Source: a virus. Taken from it: a stretch of 60,226 nucleotides of DNA. The notes beneath the pieces were generated by a model. That model was not told the origin of the DNA, made no database searches, and saw only the letters and a list, made by a program, of their open reading frames with translations. How positions within the stretch are numbered: the stretch's first letter is position 1; each line of letters starts with the position of its first letter. The translations under genes and the position numbers were made by a program. This document shows positions 40,009 to 48,603 of this stretch, piece after piece. Location of the stretch: positions 1 through 60,226 of IMG/VR virus record IMGVR_UViG_3300049216_000109; one strand, 5' to 3'.

Positions 40009-40588
40009 TAGTCATCTCTCCTATTAAACTCTCTTGCTATGTTAGTATTCTCCGCTTTAAAGTCCATGACCTCTAGTATATCAAACAAATCGTCTGCAGT
40101 ATAGGTCCCATCGAAAGTTTCATGCAGTTTCCAGAAACCTGCTTCGACTGGTCTCATAAGAGGATAGTACAGTGAAACGTATTCCACCGGCTCCCATCCA
40201 GGAGACTCTACTGAGGTTCGTTCGATTTGTCGTCTACTAAAAAAGGTGCTATGCTTAGCATGATAGATTCAGAGGTAAGCCTCAACAGAAAATCTGGCTT
40301 ATCCGCTAGAAACTTATCAGCTACTGCTCCAGCTGCAGATAGAATAGGAACAGGAAGTTGAACCCCGTCCCGTAGTTCCATTCTCTGAACTACTGCAAGA
40401 GCTAAACTCTGAAGCTCATTGAACTCTTCCCGTGAACATGTACCTAATGCAGAAAGAAGTAATCCGCTACTAGTTGCTCGCCTACCTAAAGTAGTAAACA
40501 TCCAGCATGAAAGACGAGCGTCCATCTTATTAATGCGGTAAAGATTATCCTCTATCTGAACATCTTTGTAAGCTACGCGGGGTTCCAT
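40008..40588 (-). CDS. Tail assembly chaperone, -1 frameshift fusion product
   Basis: The zero frame (40208-40588) ends soon after TTTTTTA, the canonical X-XXY-YYZ slippery heptamer, on the minus strand at 40244-40238 in the right phase. Slipping by -1 opens a frame without stop to TAA 40010-40008, adding about 75 residues with VEYVSLYYPLMRPVEAGFW and DLFDILEVMDF. This mirrors the lambda G/GT arrangement just before the tape measure gene. No independent start exists for the second frame. Confidence 0.75.
40208..40588 (-). CDS. Tail assembly chaperone, unshifted product, 126 aa
   Basis: YKDVQIEDNLYRINKMDARLSCWMF and an all-helical fold fit the first tail chaperone of KPP10-type myoviruses. 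It lies between tail tube and tape measure, the usual place, and ends 30-36 bases after the slippery heptamer. Confidence 0.75.
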   Translation of the reverse strand: MEPRVAYKDVQIEDNLYRINKMDARLSCWMFTTLGRRATSSGLLLSALGTCSREEFNELQSLALAVVQRMELRDGVQLPVPILSAAGAVADKFLADKPDFLLRLTSESIMLSIAPFLVDDKSNEPQ

Positions 40589-40610
40589 TGAGCTTCTCCT
40601 TTAAAGTTTA

Positions 40611-41054
40611 TTACTCTTGTACAGCGTTAGCGGCCATTAACTTCCAAGTTACTGAACCACCAGTAGGACCATAGGACTTATCTGGAATCTTCAGAGGGGC
40701 GACTCCTGTGAGAATGTGAGTAGCTCCAGAAATTGTGTCAGTAAAAAATATAGAAGCAGCAGCATAGGTAGTGAGGTCACCGAGTTCACCTTCAGTGTAC
40801 TTAGTGTTTGCCCAATCTACCAAGAATTCCTGAAGGCTACTATTCTGCTGGCATTCAATGTCGAGATAAGCAGGAGCCCCAGACACATAGCTAATCATCA
40901 CAGTACCATCTGCCGCGACATCGTGAACAGTACGATCTACGGTATTACCTATGACCAAGTGCTTAATTCCCTCTTGACCTTGAAAAAGATAAATCCCTAC
41001 ATCCGGGTCAGTGAATGACCCAACTAGAGCTTTATACGAGTACGTAGTAGCCAT
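40611..41054 (-). CDS. Tail tube protein (DUF3277, KPP10 ORF10-like), 147 aa
   Basis: YSYKALVGSFTDPDVGIYLFQGQEGI and a C-terminal GGSVTWKLMAANA match the DUF3277 family, which forms the inner tube in this myovirus group. The neighbour upstream is the sheath. Confidence 0.85.
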   Translation of the reverse strand: MATTYSYKALVGSFTDPDVGIYLFQGQEGIKHLVIGNTVDRTVHDVAADGTVMISYVSGAPAYLDIECQQNSSLQEFLVDWANTKYTEGELGDLTTYAAASIFFTDTISGATHILTGVAPLKIPDKSYGPTGGSVTWKLMAANAVQE

Positions 41055-41107
41055 GTGATTCCTTTCCGCTACGGGTAATGAAATGAATGAATTCTATTAA
41101 TTTATAT

Positions 41108-41190
41108 TCACCTGGAGATATCCTAGTCATTCCAGGTTAAATATGCAAATTATTTATGATATAACACTCATTTATAATTTGCATACCCGT
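41108..41190 (+). repeat. Composite hairpin element, copy B
   Basis: CCTGG (41111-41115) pairs with CCAGG (41132-41136); AGGTTAAATATGCAAAT (41134-41150) is identical over 17 bases to copy C. TATGCAAATTAT (41142-41153) and ATAATTTGCATA (41174-41185) form a perfect 12-bp stem around a 20-nt loop ending ACTCATTT. It lies between minus-strand sheath and tube genes. Confidence 0.75.
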
Positions 41191-41195
41191 ATTGA

Positions 41196-42629
41196 TTATA
41201 TCTGCACAAGAACCTCTACTGTGACAAAGTGAACAGCTCCAGCTTCAATCAAGGCTACGTAGATAGGAGGAGCTTGGCGGGTAGCTACAAGGCCAGGGTT
41301 CTGCGCTCCCCATGTTTTATAGGAAGGAGAGAGAACCATATAACCATTAGGAAGAGTAGTACCAGGAGTAAGACTAAGGATAGTCTGCCCGTTCCAAGTT
41401 CCTTGTGCTATGAAGCCTGTATTGTAGGAAGTAGCCAAAGCGCCCTGTACAGCTTGAATGAGAATCTGCTGACCAGCATCTGTCTGAGGAACCTTAGGAA
41501 CTGAGGTAATAGCATTCATGATAGCATACTGAATGTTAGAAGCCAAGATGTCTAGATTAAGAATCTGGTCAAAGAACACCCCAGGCGCCATCATCGTGCT
41601 TTGTTCTAGCACATTGAACGAACTACCATAGTTGAGGTAAAGATTTCCGTTAGGACCACTAGCTGTACTAGTACCTTCAATGTTACTTATCTGGCTAGTA
41701 CTTAGTCCATTAGGACCGGTAGGCTCAGTAACTACTCCAATAAGAGGAACGCCACCACTGAACTTCTCAGTAAATGCAGAATTAGTCAACTGAGTGTTAG
41801 AAGCCATTGACTGACCCATAACTGCTGCAGTAAAATAAATCTGATTAGGGTACAACCCGCTCTGAGTAGTCGACCACTGCATCCAAGTACGCTTAGAGCT
41901 TAAGTTGAACATCTGAACAAATGGATTGTTCGCTATTCCATTAGATACTGAAGTGTCAGAACTATTACCAAAGTAAATAGTACCAGACTGACCCAGAACC
42001 CAAGCAGAAATTGCAAGGTGATCAGCATCAACAGCGCCGCAAACCATACCGGGGTACCAGACTGCGCTAGCTGTACGGCAAGCTTGAAAAGCCTGTAAGC
42101 AGCTTTCACCAATAGCTGTAACGTCGATTTCTAGACCTGTTCCAGTGCCGCCTGTAGTAGCAAGGTCATTAGCTATAGTGTAACCTGTTCCTTGAGTATA
42201 GAGAGTAACTCCAGTGACTATGCCACCAATGATTACACTTGAAACTCTAAGTACTCCGTAGCTAGCACCTGATTGAGTAATGGTAACCTTGTCTCCAACT
42301 ACATAACCAGTACCAGCTACTCCAATAGTCACAGCCGAAATAGCAGTAAGGTCTTGACAGCCTACACAAAGTTGCTGAGGAGCAGGAGACTGACTAAAGT
42401 AAATAGTGGCCGCTATGTACTCAGGGCTAGTAAGTGAGAAACCGTCACTCAACATAGCTGTAGAGTAAGTAGAAGACAGGTAAGTTCTAACTCTAGAATT
42501 AGGACCATATGAAGGAATTACACCAGAAGAGCCTACTATTAGCCCTGTATTAAACTTCGGGGCTGCTACTTGTGGTGACGCAGTTACTACACTAACATCC
42601 GCAATAATCTGCAGCGGTAAAGTCGCCAT
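41196..42629 (-). CDS. Tail sheath protein (DUF3383), 477 aa
   Basis: LPLQIIADVSVVTASPQVAAPKFN, SPEYIAATIYFSQSP and a conserved C-terminus fit the DUF3383 contractile sheath family. Residues about 90-170 contain a repeated beta insertion (GTGYVVGDKVTIT). It proves a contractile tail. Confidence 0.9.
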   Translation of the reverse strand: MATLPLQIIADVSVVTASPQVAAPKFNTGLIVGSSGVIPSYGPNSRVRTYLSSTYSTAMLSDGFSLTSPEYIAATIYFSQSPAPQQLCVGCQDLTAISAVTIGVAGTGYVVGDKVTITQSGASYGVLRVSSVIIGGIVTGVTLYTQGTGYTIANDLATTGGTGTGLEIDVTAIGESCLQAFQACRTASAVWYPGMVCGAVDADHLAISAWVLGQSGTIYFGNSSDTSVSNGIANNPFVQMFNLSSKRTWMQWSTTQSGLYPNQIYFTAAVMGQSMASNTQLTNSAFTEKFSGGVPLIGVVTEPTGPNGLSTSQISNIEGTSTASGPNGNLYLNYGSSFNVLEQSTMMAPGVFFDQILNLDILASNIQYAIMNAITSVPKVPQTDAGQQILIQAVQGALATSYNTGFIAQGTWNGQTILSLTPGTTLPNGYMVLSPSYKTWGAQNPGLVATRQAPPIYVALIEAGAVHFVTVEVLVQI

Positions 42630-42631
42630 AT

Positions 42632-43456
42632 CTAAACTCCTTCAGGTTCTGTGACAGTAAAGCTTTCAAACTCACCATCTTTTGTGTATATGCTAACAGG
42701 AACACTCTCAACGAGTCCAACTTCGAATGTTTCGGTTATCTGCTCATAAAAATTAGCTTCAAGGTCAATTCTTTCCCACCACCTACCTTGAAACTCTTGA
42801 GGACCTCTAGATGGCTCCTTAATTGAAGGAATCACGTAAAGATTATATCCAGATAGGTAATAATAGACAAATGGAATAGTTATTAGGGCAGAGCGAATTG
42901 CCCTAGCATTATCTAAACCATCAGGCCCGTAGAATGTCCAAGATACCTTCCAACCCCTAGTAAATACGTCTGTGTTAGTAATACTAGTCTCACCAGCTGT
43001 GCCTACTACATCTCTCATACGGCCGTAGTCAGCATCATAAGGAACACATCTTACAGTAACTGTATCAGTAGTAATTGGAGGGCCAGGTTGTCCTTCGATT
43101 TGCCACGCTATCCTAACTTGATTAGGTACGATAGGATTAGCTATTGTGGCTAAGTTATCTGTTCCAGTAGAAGTAGCTGCATTACTAAGAGTTATTGTTG
43201 ATACTCCAATAGCTTGTATAACTGTAGCAGGAGGACCACTGGGTACAAAAGAGCTATTCACCATCTGACCTACGGCTAGATTAGCCATACTCGCCGGAGT
43301 AGCTACATTACTTCCTGATACAAAAGTTATAGGTACCTGAAACATTACAAGACCCAGCATTTGAGCAGTTATAGTCTGGAAAACATTCTGAATCTGAGAG
43401 TCAGTAAGAGCAGTAGAGGTCAGACTAGTACCATCTAGGTAGGTAATCGTAGCCAT
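42632..43456 (-). CDS. Tail completion / neck terminator protein (LIC_12616-like), 274 aa
   Basis: LTDSQIQNVFQTITAQMLGL then, after an inserted beta domain (residues about 40-100), VRIAWQIEGQPGPPITTDTV and DVFTRGWKVSWTFYGPDG match the LIC_12616 / neck terminator family. It should end the tail at the neck. Confidence 0.75.
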   Translation of the reverse strand: MATITYLDGTSLTSTALTDSQIQNVFQTITAQMLGLVMFQVPITFVSGSNVATPASMANLAVGQMVNSSFVPSGPPATVIQAIGVSTITLSNAATSTGTDNLATIANPIVPNQVRIAWQIEGQPGPPITTDTVTVRCVPYDADYGRMRDVVGTAGETSITNTDVFTRGWKVSWTFYGPDGLDNARAIRSALITIPFVYYYLSGYNLYVIPSIKEPSRGPQEFQGRWWERIDLEANFYEQITETFEVGLVESVPVSIYTKDGEFESFTVTEPEGV

Positions 43457-43457
43457 A

Positions 43458-43832
43458 TTAGTTCCCCTGTATTCTTACTGCTATAGCTCTCCAGTAGTTC
43501 CTATTAGGATAAGTACCTACTTTCATTACCCTATAGGTTTGGTAGTTCCAGATCATTTTATCGCTTACAAACTGTTGTCCATTAGCGTCTTCTTGAGTTT
43601 CATAGATTCTTTGGGTAGAGTGAAATATCATAGAACCTGTGACTCTATCTCCTTCAGGTATCATCAAGAGGTCTTGCTCAGAAGCTACGGAAACTACTCC
43701 ATACCCTGGAAGATTTATAACGGAAGTAACCCAGCCTCCTACTTGAAACTGACCGGTAGAACGTTCAATTACCCAAGGTTCAGATAAGACACCGTCGTCA
43801 ATTGTTGCTGACAGATCGCTAACTTCACTCAT
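43458..43832 (-). CDS. Neck / head-tail joining protein, 124 aa
   Basis: VASEQDLLMIPEGDRVTGSMIFHS and MIWNYQTYRVMKVGTYPNRNYWRAI resemble the small beta-barrel stopper proteins between connector and tail genes. The call rests on position and style. Confidence 0.6.
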   Translation of the reverse strand: MSEVSDLSATIDDGVLSEPWVIERSTGQFQVGGWVTSVINLPGYGVVSVASEQDLLMIPEGDRVTGSMIFHSTQRIYETQEDANGQQFVSDKMIWNYQTYRVMKVGTYPNRNYWRAIAVRIQGN

Positions 43833-44388
43833 CTGATTCCTCTTTAACTACATAAGTAATTGCGTCCTTCATTACTCCTGTATCCACACCAGGTCTATCG
43901 CTACCTTTTTCAGCAATAGTTCTAGGAGCATTAGGAGCCCAAGAATTGCGGTCATCAGTAAACCACTTCTTAGCTGCGTTAGACCCTGCCATTCCTGCCC
44001 GCTTCAAGAACTTCTTAGCTTCTTCAGGTTTATTTTCTAGAGTAGCTTTCGTAGCTTGCGCAATTTCATGAGCTATAGCCTGTCTATTTCCATCTGCTTC
44101 AATAGCAGGTTCTAGAACAGGTCTAGCTGGTTGATGGCTAATTTCTGAGCCTTTACTAAAAATATACAGAATCTCAGCATTGTTTAACTCAGAAGCAGCT
44201 GCTGCAGCTACTAGTTTTGTTTTTCTAGTAGAACTAGCTTTTTCAGCCAGAGTAATGAGTTGTTTTTTTCTAGCCGCCGCATTGGTAGTAGGAATTCCTA
44301 CATAGACTGCTAGATTATCTATCTTTTTTAGAGAGGCTTGAAGACTTTTGGAGTTGCTGGACCGAGCTACTGATACTGTGGGCTTCAT
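43825..44388 (-). CDS. HK97 gp10-like neck protein, 187 aa
   Basis: NLAVYVGIP, NNAEILYIFSKGSEISHQPARPVLEPAIE and a helical C-terminus match the tail-completion family of HK97 gp10 type (IPARPFLRP-like block). It overlaps both neighbours. Confidence 0.75.
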   Translation of the reverse strand: MKPTVSVARSSNSKSLQASLKKIDNLAVYVGIPTTNAAARKKQLITLAEKASSTRKTKLVAAAAASELNNAEILYIFSKGSEISHQPARPVLEPAIEADGNRQAIAHEIAQATKATLENKPEEAKKFLKRAGMAGSNAAKKWFTDDRNSWAPNAPRTIAEKGSDRPGVDTGVMKDAITYVVKEESDE

Positions 44389-44476
44389 CTATAGCTCCTG
44401 TCCGATTAGCCCACATTAAGATTTCTCGGTCTTTCCAGTTGTTATCCGGCTCATCTTTATCGAGGTTTTTGCGCAT
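44315..44476 (-). CDS. Small hypothetical protein overlapping the neck gene, 53 aa
   Basis: MRKNLDKDEPDNNWKDREIL begins 5 bases after the preceding gene ends and overlaps the following gene by 74 bases. No strong ribosome site; reinitiation is possible. It fills the only gap between two virion genes. Confidence 0.4.
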   Translation of the reverse strand: MRKNLDKDEPDNNWKDREILMWANRTGAIDEAHSISSSVQQLQKSSSLSKKDR

Positions 44477-44480
44477 AGTT

Positions 44481-45224
44481 CTATTGCACCCAGATCGGCC
44501 CAGCATTCAACGCTCTAGCTATGCTTATAAACTGTTCCCCATACTGAGTTTCAGTCCAAGCTCCCCATTGCTCATAGCTTCCAATTAACTGAGAAGTAGC
44601 ACCAACGTCTCCAGCATGTCTAGAGATGATTATTCCCTTAGTGAGACCGGAAGAAGCTACCTCAGAAGCAGTAAGATTAGGTCCAGATTCCGTTCTCATG
44701 AACAGCGTTAAGTAGTGAGCAACAAAAAAGCAAATACACGTGACCCAAGCTTCCTGATAGCGAGCAAACATAACAGAAGCTAAGGCCAAGGTAAGGTAAG
44801 TTCTAACAACTACTAACGGAACAAAAGGAGAAGTGTAAGCAGTAAATGTAGTACCATCGCACAAAGGATTGCAATTCAAAGAAATAGAAGTCGTTCCTAT
44901 CTCAGTAATAATAGCATCCTTCTTAAAATTGGGACTCACCAATAACTGCCCTACTTGTAGACCTTGTATGGTATCTGAAGTGAACCCTGTAATAGTATTG
45001 TCAAAAGAATGGTAAGAAACTCCACTTATGTTAGTAGCTGGACCAAAGAACTTTGGGTATATGTTCAAAAAGTCAGTTACAGTAAATGGCGGGTTTCCAC
45101 CCCATACTACTCCAGCAGCAGCTGCGAATTGCCAACATGTTAAAGTTTGAAGGTCTACTCCAGCTGTCCCATACAACATATCAAAGAAAGAAACTATGTT
45201 AGTAGACCCAAAACCAGTATTCAC
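44481..45224 (-). CDS. Head-tail adaptor (DUF4054-like), 247 aa
   Basis: DFLNIYPKF at the start, a central inserted beta segment, then VTCICFFVAHYLTLF and ISRHAGDVGATSQL match the DUF4054 connector family of myoviruses, which sits on the portal ring. Confidence 0.75.
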   Translation of the reverse strand: MNTGFGSTNIVSFFDMLYGTAGVDLQTLTCWQFAAAAGVVWGGNPPFTVTDFLNIYPKFFGPATNISGVSYHSFDNTITGFTSDTIQGLQVGQLLVSPNFKKDAIITEIGTTSISLNCNPLCDGTTFTAYTSPFVPLVVVRTYLTLALASVMFARYQEAWVTCICFFVAHYLTLFMRTESGPNLTASEVASSGLTKGIIISRHAGDVGATSQLIGSYEQWGAWTETQYGEQFISIARALNAGPIWVQ

Positions 45225-45229
45225 GTTAG

Positions 45230-45547
45230 TTACCTCACAGCAACAGGAGTCTTCTCAGCTACTTCTACTTTTGCTTCAGGCTCTGTCTTTGTTCCTGGAA
45301 TCTCTTCGACGTCTTCCTCGTCATCAGCCTCTTCCTCGTCATGAGGAATCTCAGTTTCGGGCTTTTCAGTTTCATCATCTTCAGGCTTATCCTTAAGAAT
45401 TGAAATGTAGTTACCCTTCTTAAGCATCTTAATCTGAGGGTGGTCGTTCACGTCTTCAGGAACATTCTTAGTCTGCTTGGCTGGAATGTTAATAATTCCT
45501 TGAGAAGCAGAGTGAAGAGCAATAGCACGATGTGTGTGGATTCGCAT
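45230..45547 (-). CDS. Acidic protein between capsid and adaptor genes, 105 aa
   Basis: The first 55 residues include NVPEDVNDHPQIKMLKKGNYISIL, a small basic/beta segment; the rest is very acidic (HDEEEADDEEDVEEIPG). Similar short proteins follow the capsid gene in related phages. Function unknown. Confidence 0.6.
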   Translation of the reverse strand: MRIHTHRAIALHSASQGIINIPAKQTKNVPEDVNDHPQIKMLKKGNYISILKDKPEDDETEKPETEIPHDEEEADDEEDVEEIPGTKTEPEAKVEVAEKTPVAVR

Positions 45548-45602
45548 GTGGTTTCCTTTAAAAGTGTAGGCCCTAGGTTTTAACGCCTAGGGCCTAGTTA
45601 TT

Positions 45603-46607
45603 TTAGGCGCCGTAGTACTGTCCCACGGTAGTAGGACGGTTAATCTTAACGACACCAATATTGCCCAAATAGAGAAACTCAAACGCGCCCGAGACGATTG
45701 AAGGAGGAGCGCCAAATCGCGTTATTTCCTGCGGTATACCAAGGGACAAGCAGTCCTTGTCATACTTATACGCGATTATGACCTGAGTAGTACCAGGACC
45801 CTGACCATCAAGCCATGTAGGAAGCGGGTAAATCTCCGGCTCTATGCCAAAAGCAGAACCAAAGTAGTTCTTCTTGACATAGTCCTGAATACTCGCATAA
45901 CCCGAAGGTCCACCTACAACAGCCATTGGCTGAGTAATGTAGAGGTACTGAGCCGGAGGAATAAGGAACCGATCCGGCATTGCACCAGGAGCGCTTCCGC
46001 TATTCTGCCAGTTCTGATTGGCCATGAAGTTAAAGTCAGCTAGAATCTGAGTAGCTGTCTTCGTGCTCCAAGTTGTAGTGTTGCCAGTACCAGTTGCAGG
46101 CAAAGCAGTAGACGTGACTGCAGGGTTATTAATAAGACCCTGCTGACCTGCGTATCCTGCATAGGCACGAGTGTCTAGTGTCTTGCTGTAGTCAACGCGA
46201 ACACCCTTATCAAGGAGGTCCTGAGGACTACGTCCTACCTGAGCCATGCGAAGAGATTCCACAATCGGAATCCGCACACGGACCTGATAGGGGAATACCG
46301 GCCAGGTATCCTGATTGACGTTGTACTCAATCACTCGTGAATCGTTGGTCTGAGAACCAGCGGAATTATCGCGAGGTCCACGGAAATCAACGTTGTGAGC
46401 GACGTGGTTCATAATCCAACCACCGCCACGATCGATTGGTAGATCGCGAAGATACGTATAGTTCTCCAGAGGGAGACGTACAATCGGATCAAGCTTAGCA
46501 AGCTCTGCCATGAGGAAGGTCTGACCGGTAGCAGCCGCGGCGGCATCGGAGAGAATCTTCCCGCTTCGCAGAGCGTTTAGACTCTGTTGATATTCTTTGG
46601 GATTCAT
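45603..46607 (-). CDS. Major capsid protein (DUF2184), 334 aa
   Basis: LAKLDPIVRLPLENYTYLRDLPID, YQVRVRIPIVESLRMAQVGRSP and DYSKTLDTRAYAG are blocks of the DUF2184 capsid family (HK97 fold). Length and position are typical. RBS AAAGG. Confidence 0.9.
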   Translation of the reverse strand: MNPKEYQQSLNALRSGKILSDAAAAATGQTFLMAELAKLDPIVRLPLENYTYLRDLPIDRGGGWIMNHVAHNVDFRGPRDNSAGSQTNDSRVIEYNVNQDTWPVFPYQVRVRIPIVESLRMAQVGRSPQDLLDKGVRVDYSKTLDTRAYAGYAGQQGLINNPAVTSTALPATGTGNTTTWSTKTATQILADFNFMANQNWQNSGSAPGAMPDRFLIPPAQYLYITQPMAVVGGPSGYASIQDYVKKNYFGSAFGIEPEIYPLPTWLDGQGPGTTQVIIAYKYDKDCLSLGIPQEITRFGAPPSIVSGAFEFLYLGNIGVVKINRPTTVGQYYGA

Positions 46608-46625
46608 TTCTTACCTTTCCGCCGA

Positions 46626-47186
46626 TTAGGCAATAGTACGGGCCAAAATTGTAACCTGAGCAGTAAGGTCGGTTTCGAGATAACCAGTCTTCCACTTCAG
46701 ATTAGTCAGAGCAACAGTATTGGCGCCATCAGCAACAGCCTCAAGACCACCAATTACACCATTCGGAATAGCTCCATTAAGAGCGACTCGAATGTAAACA
46801 GTACCACCAGCAGTAGGAGTACCATTGTTACAGCTAACATTGATTGTGCCTTGAACAAGGCCGTCCATGACAGATCCGGGAAGGTAAGCCCCGCCGGGAG
46901 TAAGAGCGTCATTGGAACCAGCAGCATTATAGGCTGTGTTAATGTTGACGTTGCTAGCAGCAATTCCAAGAGGAGTAGCTGCTGTAATGGTTCCAGCACC
47001 TGCAATGAACGTCTTAACACTCGAGTAAGTGTTGTTCGTGTTCAAAATGATGGTCTCGCCAAATGCAACAGAAAGAGTATCGGTGGGATTGACCTGTCGG
47101 GCAGTTCGAAGAGAATAACCTTCATTACTGATATTGCCGACAAAGCCGAGGTATAGTCCTTTAACAGGAATTACTGAGGCTGGCAT
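46626..47186 (-). CDS. Structural cement / decoration protein (Gp24-like), 186 aa
   Basis: YLGFVGNISNEGYSLRTARQVNP, FGETIILN, and a long beta-rich body match the structural cement protein encoded before the DUF2184 capsid. It should stabilise the capsid shell. Confidence 0.8.
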   Translation of the reverse strand: MPASVIPVKGLYLGFVGNISNEGYSLRTARQVNPTDTLSVAFGETIILNTNNTYSSVKTFIAGAGTITAATPLGIAASNVNINTAYNAAGSNDALTPGGAYLPGSVMDGLVQGTINVSCNNGTPTAGGTVYIRVALNGAIPNGVIGGLEAVADGANTVALTNLKWKTGYLETDLTAQVTILARTIA

Positions 47187-47947
47187 TATTTTGTCTCCTT
47201 ATTGGTAGTGTGTGCTGTTTGGTGTTTCTTGAGGCCTACCTGGTAAGGAACGCCCTCAAAACATGTACAAGGGTCTTCTTGCTTAGAATCAGTAATCACA
47301 AGAGGAATATGCTCGGGAATCTTAGTCTTACTCAGTTTTGAGTAAGCTCTTCCACCTGCAAGATTAAGGTTCTTAACAGCTCCATTGTAGCTATCAATCA
47401 TAGTCTGCTCTAGAACCGTACGCTTAGACTTAGGCTTGCAGACCAAAGCAGCGACGAGTGGCTTAGTCTTCTTGAGGTAATCACGAACAGAATCATTCGC
47501 TTGCTTCAAGACACTCTCACCAACATCATCAATCTCGTCAGCATCAGTGGACATTTTATCACCCTCTTCAGCTTGAGTCTTTTCATCCTGCTTTTCTACT
47601 CCTGCGGGTTTTTCGTCCTCAGGCTCTTCGTCATCCTTCTTTTCTTTCTTATCTTCAGGCTTCTCTTCTTCAAGATCCTCAAGCTTTTCATCAGCATCTG
47701 TGACAGGCTTAGTTTCACCCTTCAAGAATGATGCAAGAGCATCTTTGTCACCACCCTTGTCGCAATAGTCCTTAACCATGGATATATGCTCCTTGTGTGG
47801 GTCTTCATCCTTTTTCTCTTCCTTATCAGGTTCAGCGTCTGTTATAGGCTTGAGAGCATGAAGTTCCTTAAAGGCCTCAGCCCGCTCTTCAGGAGTGGCA
47901 TCAGAAGTCTTCAACCAATCCCCAAAAATCTTATCTTTCCATGACAT
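47186..47947 (-). CDS. Scaffold protein from internal start, 253 aa
   Basis: AAAGGAGATTAAC precedes an in-frame ATG at 47947 (MSWKDKIFGDWLKTSD), a better site than most genes here have. The product would hold only the charged helical scaffold region and the conserved C-terminus. Nested scaffolds occur in lambda and other phages. Evidence is sequence-only. Confidence 0.6.
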   Translation of the reverse strand: MSWKDKIFGDWLKTSDATPEERAEAFKELHALKPITDAEPDKEEKKDEDPHKEHISMVKDYCDKGGDKDALASFLKGETKPVTDADEKLEDLEEEKPEDKKEKKDDEEPEDEKPAGVEKQDEKTQAEEGDKMSTDADEIDDVGESVLKQANDSVRDYLKKTKPLVAALVCKPKSKRTVLEQTMIDSYNGAVKNLNLAGGRAYSKLSKTKIPEHIPLVITDSKQEDPCTCFEGVPYQVGLKKHQTAHTTNKETK

Positions 47948-48601
47948 GTTAATCTCCTTTTTCTTCTTGATTTCTGGTTCAGGTTTAACTTCAAACTCGA
48001 CTTTAGGCGATTCGGTTGGAGCAGAGTCTCCTATAGCTATGACAGGACCCGCTCTGCCTTTTTCGACTACAGCTACGTGATTTCCGCGTAGACGATAAAC
48101 TATAATAGTACCATCGTCTAGCTTCTTCAACTTCATACTATACCCAAGGCTAACGTCTCGCACAGCGTAATCAGCATTAGGGTCAGCTTCAGGTCTAATC
48201 TTTTCTATAAGGTCAGGGTCTTTGATATGCAAGTCACCTTTTAAGGTAACCTCACCATCAATCTCATCTCCCTTACAGACTTTTTCTAGATGACCACAGT
48301 TCAATTCTTTGTCGTTATCCAAGTGAACGACAGAGCCGTCAGGATGCTCATCTACGACAGTAATACCTTCTAATGACTTAATGAACTCTGGGTCGAGTAC
48401 AGATTCCTTAGGCCGGTAAATCTTGTATTTTGTGTTAGGTTCTAAATTCCAGCTATCTTCATAACCAGGAAAACCTACAAGTTCTCTACCATAGTACTCC
48501 TGGAATCCCGATCTACATAGAGGTACGTTCTCACATATAAGATAGCCTTGAACTGTCTTACTGATGTTAGGAGACAGCATCAAAGAATAATACTTTGGCA
48601 T
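47186..48601 (-). CDS. DUF2213 prohead protease fused to scaffold, 471 aa
   Basis: Residues 1-200 match DUF2213: VQGYLICENVPLCRSGFQEYYG, EHPDGSVV, GHLEKV and DYAVRDVSLGYS. This family is associated with capsid maturation. Residues 215-380 are Lys/Glu/Asp-rich and helical, as in scaffolds. An internal start at 47947 would yield the scaffold alone. The arrangement parallels lambda C/Nu3. Confidence 0.8.
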   Translation of the reverse strand: MPKYYSLMLSPNISKTVQGYLICENVPLCRSGFQEYYGRELVGFPGYEDSWNLEPNTKYKIYRPKESVLDPEFIKSLEGITVVDEHPDGSVVHLDNDKELNCGHLEKVCKGDEIDGEVTLKGDLHIKDPDLIEKIRPEADPNADYAVRDVSLGYSMKLKKLDDGTIIVYRLRGNHVAVVEKGRAGPVIAIGDSAPTESPKVEFEVKPEPEIKKKKEINMSWKDKIFGDWLKTSDATPEERAEAFKELHALKPITDAEPDKEEKKDEDPHKEHISMVKDYCDKGGDKDALASFLKGETKPVTDADEKLEDLEEEKPEDKKEKKDDEEPEDEKPAGVEKQDEKTQAEEGDKMSTDADEIDDVGESVLKQANDSVRDYLKKTKPLVAALVCKPKSKRTVLEQTMIDSYNGAVKNLNLAGGRAYSKLSKTKIPEHIPLVITDSKQEDPCTCFEGVPYQVGLKKHQTAHTTNKETK

Positions 48602-48603
48602 GG

